Source: an uncultured Bacteroidota bacterium
GTDB taxonomy: Bacteria > Bacteroidota > Bacteroidia > Chitinophagales > Saprospiraceae
Direction of reading: 5' to 3'
NCBI GenBank assembly: GCA_903933805.1
Contig: CAIZLM010000221.1
Span: 1 to 59,343 of the forward strand
DNA length: 59,343 nt
The notes under the pieces were generated by a model, which was not told where the DNA came from, did not search any database, and saw only the letters and a list, made by a program, of their open reading frames with translations. Shown one piece after another: positions 1-7,739 of this stretch. Numbering within the stretch: the first letter of the stretch is position 1; every line of letters begins with the position of its first letter. The position numbers were made by a program, and so were the translations under genes.

Positions 1-957
1 ATGGCCATCAAAGATCAATACCTCTATGTTGATCAATATGTTGATTTGCTGACCATTGACATACAAGATATCAGCAATCCCTTGGTTGTTTGTCGCGCAG
101 AAAACGCGTTTCCCTTGTTTGGTTACGATCCAGTGAACGGATTTCTGGTTGACTACCAACAAACCTCCGTCACTGAAAATGTTAACTGTGATGATAATAG
201 ATGGGTACAGCAATGGTTTGCTGAAGGAGATGTTATTATGATACAAAGCAGCTTTTTTGATAGCAGTATTAAACGTTTTAACAGTAGCGGATTGCCCTCC
301 GGTGTTGGAAACGCAGGATCTTATGCCCGTTTTGGACTTGCCGACCAGTTTTTGTACACCGTGGACAAGTCACTGCTTCGCTCATGGTCACTTTCAGATC
401 CCAGTTGTCCTGCTTCCAGTGATTCCGTTTGGTTGGGCTGGAATGCCGAAACTATTTTTCCTTGGAAAGACCGACTTTTTATTGGTTCTCAAAACGGCGT
501 TTACCTGTTCAACAACAGCAATCCCGGACATCCTGTGCTGGAATCAGTTTTTGCCCACGCCACAGGTTGTGATCCTGTGGTATGTGATGACAAGTATGCC
601 TTTGTGACCATACACGATGGAACTACCTGCAACGGCAACATCAACCAACTGGATGTTATCGGGATTGAAAACCTTGCAAATGCCAGTTTACTGAAATCAT
701 ATCCCATGAAACGCCCCTTTGGATTGGCCGTTACCAACCAATATCTATATCTGTGTGATGATGGACTTAAGATATTTGACCGGACAAATCCATTGGAAAT
801 CAAAGCATTATCACACACCGCTACTATCCAGGCGTACGATGTAATTGCCCTCAGCGAGTCACACCTGCTGCTGGTTGGAGACGATGGTTTTTTCCAATTT
901 GATGTCAGCAACCCCGCTGCACCGATACAGATGAGCTTAATTCCGGTCGTTCAATAA
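1..957 (+). CDS. LVIVD-repeat beta-propeller protein, 5' end probably cut off by the window
   Basis: The 318 readable residues contain repeated blocks of the LVIVD type: a hydrophobic strand, then D(I/V)SNP and a short hydrophobic strand. Examples are the DISNP stretch near residue 23 and FDVSNPAAP near the end. Such repeats form a secreted or surface beta-propeller of unknown ligand. Reading starts at base 1 with ATG and there is no signal peptide, so the true N-terminus most likely lies upstream of the window. No T9SS sorting domain follows the last repeat. The stop is 82 bp before the next start on the same strand. A second LVIVD-type protein lies at 43152-44558. The family call is fairly sure; the function is not known. 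Confidence 0.75.
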   Translation: MAIKDQYLYVDQYVDLLTIDIQDISNPLVVCRAENAFPLFGYDPVNGFLVDYQQTSVTENVNCDDNRWVQQWFAEGDVIMIQSSFFDSSIKRFNSSGLPSGVGNAGSYARFGLADQFLYTVDKSLLRSWSLSDPSCPASSDSVWLGWNAETIFPWKDRLFIGSQNGVYLFNNSNPGHPVLESVFAHATGCDPVVCDDKYAFVTIHDGTTCNGNINQLDVIGIENLANASLLKSYPMKRPFGLAVTNQYLYLCDDGLKIFDRTNPLEIKALSHTATIQAYDVIALSESHLLLVGDDGFFQFDVSNPAAPIQMSLIPVVQ

Positions 958-1038
958 ACGTGACGACCCAGTTATTACACCATTTAAAATACGGCCGTGC
1001 GGCACTGGTTGCCCCTGACGCTAAAGGAATCACATACC

Positions 1039-1800
1039 ATGATTTTACGCATTAAATACCCAATATTTATTGTCCTCTTTCTTTTTGCCACGTCCCTCTT
1101 TTCACAAGAAAAAACGATGTCTTGCCAGGATGTTGTGTACATGAAAGGCGGTTCAATTTTCCGTGGCACCGTTACAGCGTACGAGATTGGGGGCAATCTT
1201 GTCATGCGTACTTGGGGTGGCGCTCAAATGCAACTTCCAGCCTCTAATGTCAGACGGATCGTACAACAATGTAAGGACACCAGCCGTGTTAGGGCGAATG
1301 CATCTGAAAAGCCGTACACTTTCTCAGATCACGGTTGGTACCATTCCACCAGATTCAGTATTTTAACATCAGCTGAATATTCTGGATTGGGTGTTCAACA
1401 CAGTTCAGGAAAAAAAATCAACCAGTATTTGGGCGTAGGAATGGGCGTTGGTTTGGAGAATTTTGATCCTTACTGGGATGTGCCAACGGTGCCAGTTTTT
1501 GCGGAGATACGCGGTTATCTGTTGCCCAATAGAATCGCACCTTTTTACGCATTTGGCGTGGGTTATGGTTTCTCAAAAAAAGGGTCAACCAATGAATTTG
1601 TAGATGGCGAAGAATCTTGGAAAGGCGGATGGATGGCGCAAGGAAATATAGGATACCGTATTGGGAATCATTTCACTATCCAATTCGGCATACGGCTCCA
1701 GCGCAAAAAGCATTCTTGGAACAATTTTTGGGCACAGTCCACATTTATTGATCAAATTCGCTATAGACGCTTGGACGTTGGTATAGGACTTCTCCTCTAA
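1039..1800 (+). CDS. Secreted outer-membrane beta-barrel-like protein, unknown function
   Basis: This 253-residue protein begins with a clear signal peptide: MILRIK, a hydrophobic run to about residue 20, then cleavage near SLFSQ. Residues about 35-65 form a small domain of the pattern KGGSIFRGTV...LPASNVRRI, common at the N-terminus of Bacteroidota envelope proteins. The remainder alternates hydrophobic and aromatic residues in short strands and ends in LDVGIGLLL, as expected for a barrel. The reading frame opens at 997, but the ATG at 1039 is preferred because it places the signal peptide at the N-terminus and has AAAGGAAT upstream. The sigma factor gene starts 19 bp downstream, so the two are probably co-transcribed. 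The function is unrecognised. Confidence 0.75.
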   Translation: MILRIKYPIFIVLFLFATSLFSQEKTMSCQDVVYMKGGSIFRGTVTAYEIGGNLVMRTWGGAQMQLPASNVRRIVQQCKDTSRVRANASEKPYTFSDHGWYHSTRFSILTSAEYSGLGVQHSSGKKINQYLGVGMGVGLENFDPYWDVPTVPVFAEIRGYLLPNRIAPFYAFGVGYGFSKKGSTNEFVDGEESWKGGWMAQGNIGYRIGNHFTIQFGIRLQRKKHSWNNFWAQSTFIDQIRYRRLDVGIGLLL

Positions 1801-1819
1801 GATTATTTCATCCCCTGAC

Positions 1820-2422
1820 ATGTCCATTTTCAGCAAGAAAAAATATTCGGAAGATGAGCTCTTGAGCGGATGCGCAATCAACGATCGGCGTGCCCAAGAG
1901 GCTCTTTACCGAATCTATTTTCCTGAAATGTTTCGAATGTGCCGTCGCTATACCACTGATGATGACACAGCAATGGACATTACCAACACCGGTTTCCTGC
2001 GTGTGTTTAAAAAAATACATTTATTCGGGCAAAAAGGCAGTCTGGAAGGCTGGATTCGGCGCGTCATTTACCATTGTATGGCAGACCACTTTAAAAAGAA
2101 CGCGCAATACAAGCACTTTTTAAATTTGGATGACCACGACCAATCGGTGCCGGAGCGCGGTTTGGATACGCTTTTCGAAGCGGATATTTTGAGCGCTGTC
2201 CGTATGCTTCCTCCAGTATCGCAAGAGGTTTTTCGACTTTTTGCACTGGAAGGTTACTCTCATGCCGAAATTGCCATAAACCTTCAGATAAGCGAGGGCA
2301 CCTCTAAATGGCACCTCAGTAATGCCAGACAAAAATTACGGGATTTAATAGCGCCGGATGGTGAAATAAAGCATAAAAAAAACGCTAAACTGAATCGAAA
2401 ATCAGATGCAAGACCTCTTTAA
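1820..2422 (+). CDS. ECF-type RNA polymerase sigma factor
   Basis: This is a 200-residue sigma-70 family protein with only regions 2 and 4. Region 2 runs from about residue 25 to 95 and includes AMDITNTGFLRVFKKI and GWIRRVIYH. Region 4 (about 120-175) has the motif FRLFALEGYSHAEIA and a helix-turn-helix of the type LQISEGTSKWHLSNARQKL. ECF factors of this group direct RNA polymerase to envelope or stress genes and are held by a membrane anti-sigma factor. The following gene overlaps its end by 17 bp and encodes a membrane protein, which is the likely partner. A lysine-rich tail of about 25 residues follows region 4. Target promoters cannot be read from the window. Confidence 0.93.
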   Translation: MSIFSKKKYSEDELLSGCAINDRRAQEALYRIYFPEMFRMCRRYTTDDDTAMDITNTGFLRVFKKIHLFGQKGSLEGWIRRVIYHCMADHFKKNAQYKHFLNLDDHDQSVPERGLDTLFEADILSAVRMLPPVSQEVFRLFALEGYSHAEIAINLQISEGTSKWHLSNARQKLRDLIAPDGEIKHKKNAKLNRKSDARPL

Positions 2423-3707
2423 AGATAGGCACACAGATAAGGGCTGGTCCACAATGCGGGTTATCTTAGACCAAGAAATGCCCACCGAACCGAAACACCG
2501 ACGATTCATTGGATGGTGGCTTGCCGGTCTGTCAATCCTACTGCTGGGGTGCGGTAGCTGGTTTTGGTGGAAGGCATCCCAGCCGGTAAAATACCCGAAA
2601 AAACAGTCGTTCGCAGTGCTAAACACGCCTTTTTTTACGCCAGAAGACACAAATACCCGCTTGAATGAAAAAAATAGGCCCTTGCATACGGAACAAGGAC
2701 AGTTGAAAGTTACCGCATCCTCGTTTCCTTTGCGTGTAAATCCAACAGGTACTAAAGCCCAAAATGTTTTTCAACATAAAAATACGGGAGATGCTGCAAC
2801 AACACCATCCTCCAATCCTGTATCCAGTCAATTTATTGATTTCACGTTGAAGCACAATCCCACAGATGCGGTGGAATCGCTCCCAGCCTACAAGTTTGTT
2901 GCACTAGAACCGTTGACCAATCGGTCATTATCACCCATTCAATCCGACCAACAACCGGAACTTGATCTGATGTTGAAGCACCTTCCCCTGCCCGACAAAA
3001 AGGCCCGGCACTGGCGCCTTCAAATTGGCGTAAATTCTTCCTTGACAACAGATAACTTTCACGCCATCAACGGTGTATCCGGTGGAATGTCTATGCAATG
3101 GCCGCTGACTGGCCGCTGGGGTATTCGTTCTGGGCTGAACCTTCATCAATATACGCCATCGAGCAACAATCAACCTGTTGCTGCTGTAGCAACTTCCGAT
3201 GTTACACGTGCGCTCCAAGCTGGTTATCTATTGACAGACAACATGGGCAACTTAGTGACAAATTCAACAGGCGCAATCCCTGCTGGAAAAATCCTTGTAC
3301 CGGCAAAAAAACTCTTTTTCGTTGAAATACCACTCTTTGTTTCCTATCGTATATCGAATAAAACAAGGCTGTTTGGTGGTGTTAGCACCTCTTATGTCAC
3401 TGCAATTCAAACGGGCGATGAAGGTTACTTGGGTAGTTTATTAATCACGGGATACGCCAACAAAGACTTAAACAAATTGGCTGTGCACAACTTACAACGG
3501 TGGCGATTGTGTTACCAACTTGGTGTTGGAGCCATGTTGCGCAAAAACATAGAACTTGGGGTACGTGCATCATTACCGATACGTTCTTACGCATCGGTCT
3601 CCTCTAAAGACGTCGCCAATTTTCAGGTTGCCTCAGCCGACAACAGATCTTCAGAAAATATTAAAACATCCCTGTTCTCTGTCGGCGCAACGTATTTTTT
3701 TAGGTAA
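2406..3707 (+). CDS. Membrane protein with cytoplasmic N-terminus and C-terminal barrel domain; putative anti-sigma fusion
   Basis: This 433-residue protein has about 33 charged N-terminal residues, one membrane segment (about 34-58, GWWLAGLSILLLG then WFWW), a low-complexity linker to about 195, and a C-terminal beta-strand domain with a barrel signature. The last residues are SLFSVGATYFFR, a typical aromatic end for an outer-membrane barrel. It overlaps the ECF sigma factor gene by 17 bp, which suggests translational coupling and an anti-sigma role for the cytoplasmic stub. The Cys at about 49 resembles a lipobox but lies inside the membrane segment. The TAA stop (3705-3707) lies within the first bases of a palindromic repeat. 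The architecture is seen; the anti-sigma role is inferred. Confidence 0.8.
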   Translation: MQDLFKDRHTDKGWSTMRVILDQEMPTEPKHRRFIGWWLAGLSILLLGCGSWFWWKASQPVKYPKKQSFAVLNTPFFTPEDTNTRLNEKNRPLHTEQGQLKVTASSFPLRVNPTGTKAQNVFQHKNTGDAATTPSSNPVSSQFIDFTLKHNPTDAVESLPAYKFVALEPLTNRSLSPIQSDQQPELDLMLKHLPLPDKKARHWRLQIGVNSSLTTDNFHAINGVSGGMSMQWPLTGRWGIRSGLNLHQYTPSSNNQPVAAVATSDVTRALQAGYLLTDNMGNLVTNSTGAIPAGKILVPAKKLFFVEIPLFVSYRISNKTRLFGGVSTSYVTAIQTGDEGYLGSLLITGYANKDLNKLAVHNLQRWRLCYQLGVGAMLRKNIELGVRASLPIRSYASVSSKDVANFQVASADNRSSENIKTSLFSVGATYFFR

Positions 3708-3865
3708 CTGGTTAGCGTGGTCGCGTCTGAGACAAAAAAATGACCATTTTTTGGCAGACGAAGCGGATTTTTTTGACCGTAGCAACGCTACGGTCAAAAA
3801 AATCTGCGAAGTATGGCGGAAAATGGGCCTTTTTGGGCCAGACAGCGTGCCGCCTAACCAGTTAC
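3704..3865 (-). repeat. Palindromic repeat, full-length copy, inverted orientation
   Basis: This is a 162-bp copy with ends GTAACTGGTTA and TAACCAGTTAC. Its centre is a perfect inverted repeat, GACCGTAGC, AAC, GCTACGGTC. Nearly the whole element can fold as one long hairpin. It provides the stop codon of the upstream gene and lies between two convergent genes. Confidence 0.93.
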
Positions 3866-3898
3866 TTTTTTAGAAGATAAAGACGCGTTCGCATCGGT

Positions 3899-3933
3899 GT
3901 CTGTTGCTGCTTCCGTCGGAAGGAACAACAGAC
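3899..3933. repeat. Short hairpin between convergent genes
   Basis: The stem GTCTGTTG/CAACAGAC continues to CTTCC/GGAAG with two mismatches and a 3-nt loop. No T-run follows on either side, so a terminator role is uncertain. It lies between the end of the barrel protein gene and the end of the E1 gene. Confidence 0.35.
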
Positions 3934-3976
3934 AATATCGAGGGGATTGAAAAAGAATTACCTTGATATTGCGGAA

Positions 3977-6367
3977 CTATTCGTGCATCATTTTCCAGAC
4001 AGCTTCAACTACGTCTTCTACTTGGGGTTTTGAATGGTAATCGCCATCTTGTCCATAAGCAGGGCGGTGTGGTTTGGCGGACAGGGTGACTGGCGCTGCA
4101 TCCAACCATCGATACCCACCTTGTTTTTCCAGTACCTGCTGTAACATATAAGCAGACGCGCCACCATCGAAGTCCTCATCCAAGAACATCACCCTGTTGG
4201 TTTTTTGCAAACTTTTCACACAAATGTTTTCGCGGTCAAAAGGCAGTAGCGTCTGAACATCAACAAGTTCTACTGAAATACCACGCAACGTCAGGGTGTG
4301 AATAGCATCTTCTGCAATGCGTACCGAAGCGCCATAGGTAACAATGGTCACGTCGGTACCTTCTTTCAAAATTTCCGGAATACCCAATGGGACAGTAAAC
4401 GTGCCAATATTGTCGGGAAGTTGCTCTTTCAAACGATATCCGTTGAGCACCTCCACGACAATGGCCGGGTCGTCAGATCGCAGCAGGGTGTTGTACATAC
4501 CAGCAGCCTGGGTCATGTTCCTTGGAACACAAATATGCATGCCGCGCAAAGATCCCAGCATCATACCCATGGGCGACCCACTGTGCCAAACACCAACCAA
4601 CCGGTGGCCTCGCGTGCGGATAATGGCTGGAGCAGCCTGCTGATTGTTGGAACGCCACCGTAGGGTACACAAATCGTCGGAGAGCGCTGAAAGGCCGTAA
4701 AGCAGGTAATCCAAGTATTGGATTTCAGCAATGGGCCGTAAACCACGCATGGCAAGTCCAATGGCCTGCCCCATGATGGTCCATTCGCGAATACCGGTAT
4801 CAAATACCCGATCCAACCCGTATTTCAACTGCATACCACGCAAACCTTGGTTGACATCACCAATTTGACCAACATCCTCTCCGAAAACAAAAAGCGTTTG
4901 ATCGCGCTCAAAATTTTGATCAAAACAAGCATTGAGCACTTCATAGCCATCTTTCATCGGCGATCCGGCTGAATATACCGCCGGCTCTACCGCTATTTTA
5001 AAGGGTGACTTGGGCGTTTGACTGAGCAGGTTATCGGAGTAGATTTGATTGCCCTCTGACAGTTCTTTTTGAATAAAATCCTGTATAGCAATTGCTTCTA
5101 CGGTATTTTTATGTGGCAGGGAAAAGTAGGCTCTGCGGGCTGCCTGCACCAATTCAAAACGAAGAAGATCCCGCTTGGCTTGGCACTCAGCAAGTATTTC
5201 TGCCACGATGGTGGTGCCAGCTTGCGTAGCAATCACCTTTTCCAACAAACCAGTCAACTCAATTTTTATTTGTGCAACCCTTTCGTGATAGCCCCGATGG
5301 GCACGCAATGCCGCTTCCTGCGCTTCCCGTTTCGCCTCGATTTTTATGTTCTCAATATCTGCTGCCGTAGCCAAACCACTGGCGACCATCCACTCGGACA
5401 TCCGCCGATTACAGTCGAATTTCTCTTCAAATTCAAGTCTTTCAGCCGACTTATAGCGCCGGTGATCACCGGAAGTAGAATGTCCCAGCTGCTGTGTGAC
5501 TTCCTGAATGTGAAAAAGTGCAGGACGGTGTATTTTACGCATTTGCGCTATCCCTTCCTGGTATAAATCGCAAAGATTTGGATAATCCCAGGCCTTTCCC
5601 TCGTAAATGCTGATGCCATTGGTCCCATTGTCATCATCCGCAACAAAACCATGCAAAACCTGGCTGATGCTTTCCTTGGTTGTCTGAAACTCTTTTGGGA
5701 CAGAAATTCCATACCCATCATCCCAAACGCTGACAGCAAGTGGCACGCGCAGCACGCCGGCAGCATTAATCGTTTCCCAAAAAACACCCTCAGAAGTGGA
5801 AGCATCGCCAATCGTTACAAAAGCCACTTCATTGCCTTGTTCGCTTAGGTCACCACACAAGGCTGGGTTTTCACGAAATTTTTTGGAGGCAAACGCCAAA
5901 CCTAATCCACGTGCCATTTGTCCACCTGTGGGAGCGATATCTGCCGTAACGTTGAACCTGTTTTTTAAGTCCAGGTATTCCCCGGCCTCATTGACAAACG
6001 GTGTTGCAAAATGGCAATTCATTTGGCGACCGCCTGAAAAAGGATCACCGTAAGGATCTCCGTATAACTGGGCGAAGAACTGCTCCAAGTCCATCAATCC
6101 CAGCGCCAGCATGAGCGTTTGATCCCGATAATAGCCAGATCGAAAATCTCCTTTCTTCCAAGCACGCGCCATGGCAACCTGCGCCACTTCCTTGCCATCG
6201 CCTATGATGCCAAAATTGGCCTTGCCCGTGAGGACTTCTTTGCGCGCGATAATACTCGCCTCTCGACTCAGGCAACAAATACGGAAATCTTCGAGCACCT
6301 GCTGTCGATAATTTTCAGCATCCTTGGAAGATGTATTACTGTTACTGGGTATTGTTTTTTTATTCAT
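3977..6367 (-). CDS. 2-oxoacid dehydrogenase E1 component, alpha and beta subunits fused
   Basis: This 796-residue thiamine-diphosphate enzyme catalyses oxidative decarboxylation of 2-oxoacids and acylation of lipoyl-E2; branched-chain oxoacids are the most likely substrates. Residues about 25-400 are the alpha part, with the ThDP/Mg motif GDASTSEGVFWE followed by WDDGYGIS. Residues about 460-795 are the beta part, with FGEDVGQIGDVNQGLRG and EIQYLDYLLYG. One chain covering both subunits is common in Bacteroidota, while many other bacteria use two genes. Start ATG at 6367. A TACTTTTG promoter element lies about 22 bp upstream. No E2 or E3 gene is in the window, so the substrate is inferred from family resemblance. 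Confidence 0.93.
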   Translation of the reverse strand: MNKKTIPSNSNTSSKDAENYRQQVLEDFRICCLSREASIIARKEVLTGKANFGIIGDGKEVAQVAMARAWKKGDFRSGYYRDQTLMLALGLMDLEQFFAQLYGDPYGDPFSGGRQMNCHFATPFVNEAGEYLDLKNRFNVTADIAPTGGQMARGLGLAFASKKFRENPALCGDLSEQGNEVAFVTIGDASTSEGVFWETINAAGVLRVPLAVSVWDDGYGISVPKEFQTTKESISQVLHGFVADDDNGTNGISIYEGKAWDYPNLCDLYQEGIAQMRKIHRPALFHIQEVTQQLGHSTSGDHRRYKSAERLEFEEKFDCNRRMSEWMVASGLATAADIENIKIEAKREAQEAALRAHRGYHERVAQIKIELTGLLEKVIATQAGTTIVAEILAECQAKRDLLRFELVQAARRAYFSLPHKNTVEAIAIQDFIQKELSEGNQIYSDNLLSQTPKSPFKIAVEPAVYSAGSPMKDGYEVLNACFDQNFERDQTLFVFGEDVGQIGDVNQGLRGMQLKYGLDRVFDTGIREWTIMGQAIGLAMRGLRPIAEIQYLDYLLYGLSALSDDLCTLRWRSNNQQAAPAIIRTRGHRLVGVWHSGSPMGMMLGSLRGMHICVPRNMTQAAGMYNTLLRSDDPAIVVEVLNGYRLKEQLPDNIGTFTVPLGIPEILKEGTDVTIVTYGASVRIAEDAIHTLTLRGISVELVDVQTLLPFDRENICVKSLQKTNRVMFLDEDFDGGASAYMLQQVLEKQGGYRWLDAAPVTLSAKPHRPAYGQDGDYHSKPQVEDVVEAVWKMMHE

Positions 6368-6388
6368 GTCTAATCAGGTAAAGGCCCG

Positions 6389-6396
6389 CAAAAGTA
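6389..6396 (-). promoter_or_regulatory. Putative -7 promoter element for the E1 gene
   Basis: Read on the minus strand this is TACTTTTG, matching the Bacteroidota consensus TAnnTTTG. It lies 22 bp upstream of the E1 start codon, placing a transcript start near 6382. No good TTG was seen at the -33 spacing. Confidence 0.5.
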
Positions 6397-6715
6397 AGTG
6401 GAAATAAAGCCTCCTGTTTAAAGTGCTGTAAAATAAAATGAAAGTCCTCATCATTCGCTGGAACAGTGGCGTTCGACAACTTTTTCCATTGATCTGTCTT
6501 TATTCAATCCATCCAAATCGATGCTGCCGTAGCTTTTTGCCAAACAATGATCATTCGAAAAGATTTCAAAAGCTCGCTTTATGGTCTAAAATGACTTATT
6601 TCAAGTCGTTTTTTGTAATTTTTTTGGCCAAAGCACCGCTAATACTTGCCATACGTGCTTCGTTTGGCAATCAACAGCGACTTTTTTACTATTAAACGCA
6701 ACTAATTAAGTAATT
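6397..6715. other. Intergenic stretch with no recognised gene
   Basis: This A/T-rich stretch lies upstream of the E1 gene. An 85-codon open frame (6438-6695) is present but has no recognisable domain, no promoter-like element and an unlikely composition, so I do not call it. No RNA gene or repeat was recognised apart from the palindromic element that follows. Confidence 0.5.
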
Positions 6716-6877
6716 GTAACTGGTTAAGTGGCACGATGTCTGGCTAAAAAGATCCATTTTCCGCCATACTGCGCAGATTTTTTTTACCGTAGCGCTGCTA
6801 CGGCCTACAAAAATCCGCTTCGTCTGGCAAAAAATGGCCTCTTTTTTGTCTCAGACGCGACCACGCCAACCAGTTAC
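6716..6877 (+). repeat. Palindromic repeat, full-length copy
   Basis: This 162-bp copy has intact terminal repeats (GTAACTGGTTA and CAGTTAC; one base of the right end differs, CCAACCAG for CTAACCAG). It lies in the divergent space between the E1 and DksA-like genes, so it is not tied to gene 3' ends. Confidence 0.93.
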
Positions 6878-6962
6878 AAGTAATTAAAGTTAATTTTTAA
6901 AGCAATATGGAAATATTCAGAGAAAATTTCATTGCATTCAAGCGACAGAGTTATTTTTCCCT

Positions 6963-6970
6963 TAATTTTG
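6963..6970 (+). promoter_or_regulatory. Putative -7 promoter element for the DksA-like gene
   Basis: TAATTTTG followed by CGCC matches TAnnTTTG. The expected transcript start, about 6975-6977, is almost at the ATG at 6981, which favours the ATG at 7023 as the real start. Confidence 0.5.
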
Positions 6971-7022
6971 CGCCTTATTCATGCCTCCACCGCTTATCAA
7001 ACAACTAAAAAACAAGCCACCC

Positions 7023-7619
7023 ATGTCCAACGACCTAAAATTGCGGTACAGCGACGAGGATTTGCAGGAGTTCAAAGAACTGGTATCATCAAAACTGGCG
7101 CAAGCTCAGGACGAACTTTCAACCACTGAACGACAGATTGCAGATTTAAACGAAAATGGTTTTAACCAACAAGGGGGTGACTGGTACGACGACAGCACCG
7201 CCCATACCGACTTGGAAATGCTACAGCGTATGCTCACACGCCAGCAACGCCATGTACAAGATTTGAAAAATGCCTTGTTGCGTATCCACAACAAAACCTA
7301 CGGTATTTGCACCGTTACAGGACAATTGATAAGCAAAGAAAGACTCAAACTGGTGCCCCATGCCACCAAGAGTATCGACGGGAAAAACATGACAAGTGCT
7401 GGACGGGAACTGGGTGGCGTTTCTGCCAACACCGGTGATTTCTTTGCCGGCGGAGAATCGGAAGATCGGCCCTTGGGAATGTCTTCAGGTGATATAAATA
7501 CCCGACTCCCCAACAGCAGGAAAAACAATTCTGGTGGTGGTGAAGAGTGGGAAGTTGACAATGAAAACATGGAAGATTCAAGCTACCAGCGCCGAAAGTT
7601 TGACGACGATGAAGAGTAG
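7023..7619 (+). CDS. DksA/TraR-like protein
   Basis: This 198-residue protein has an N-terminal coiled-coil region (about 10-90) and the segment RIHNKTYGICTVTGQLISKERLKLVPHAT, which matches the C-terminal region of the TraR/DksA family. These proteins bind RNA polymerase through its secondary channel and alter initiation, often with ppGpp. The usual C4 zinc site is reduced to one cysteine (GICTVTG). The last 70 residues are acidic and Gly/Ser/Asn-rich with no fold that I recognise. The frame opens at 6981, but a promoter element at 6963-6970 would leave almost no leader for that start. A strong hairpin terminator follows 11 bp after the stop. Family membership is likely; the regulatory role is inferred. 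Confidence 0.8.
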   Translation: MSNDLKLRYSDEDLQEFKELVSSKLAQAQDELSTTERQIADLNENGFNQQGGDWYDDSTAHTDLEMLQRMLTRQQRHVQDLKNALLRIHNKTYGICTVTGQLISKERLKLVPHATKSIDGKNMTSAGRELGGVSANTGDFFAGGESEDRPLGMSSGDINTRLPNSRKNNSGGGEEWEVDNENMEDSSYQRRKFDDDEE

Positions 7620-7629
7620 GTTACAGGTC

Positions 7630-7691
7630 AATGGTTACAAAAGTAAGCCTTGAAACCCTTGCGGATTTCAAGGCTTACTTTTGTAACCATT
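7630..7691. terminator. Bidirectional hairpin terminator, 26-bp perfect stem
   Basis: Arms 7630-7655 and 7666-7691 are perfect reverse complements around a 10-nt loop. The arms carry A-rich/T-rich stretches (ACAAAAG / CTTTTGT) rather than a terminal T-run. It lies between two convergent genes ending at 7619 and 7740, where a two-way terminator is expected. Confidence 0.7.
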
Positions 7692-7707
7692 GCTTGTTTG
7701 TAAAAAC

Positions 7708-7735
7708 GCAACTGGTTAGTGCAGGCTGTGTGTCC
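7708..7735 (+). repeat. Degenerate left end of the palindromic repeat
   Basis: AACTGGTTAGTGCAGGCTGT resembles the left end of full copies (AACTGGTTAGGTGGCACGCTGT) with small deletions. No right end follows. It looks like a decayed remnant. Confidence 0.5.
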
Positions 7736-7739
7736 CCCA

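Noticed and set aside
2406-2560. Lipoprotein signal (LLLGC) in the protein at 2406
   Set aside because: The cysteine is near residue 49 inside a membrane segment preceded by 33 charged residues, which does not fit a lipoprotein signal peptide.
3556-3873. Open reading frames running through the palindromic elements (for example 3556-3873, 33577-33759, 16786-16986)
   Set aside because: They share peptides only because they translate the same repeat; they have no starts, ribosome sites or domains of their own and overlap real genes.
6438-6695. 85-codon open frame upstream of the E1 gene
   Set aside because: No domain, no promoter element and unusual composition; it probably arises by chance in an A/T-rich intergenic stretch.
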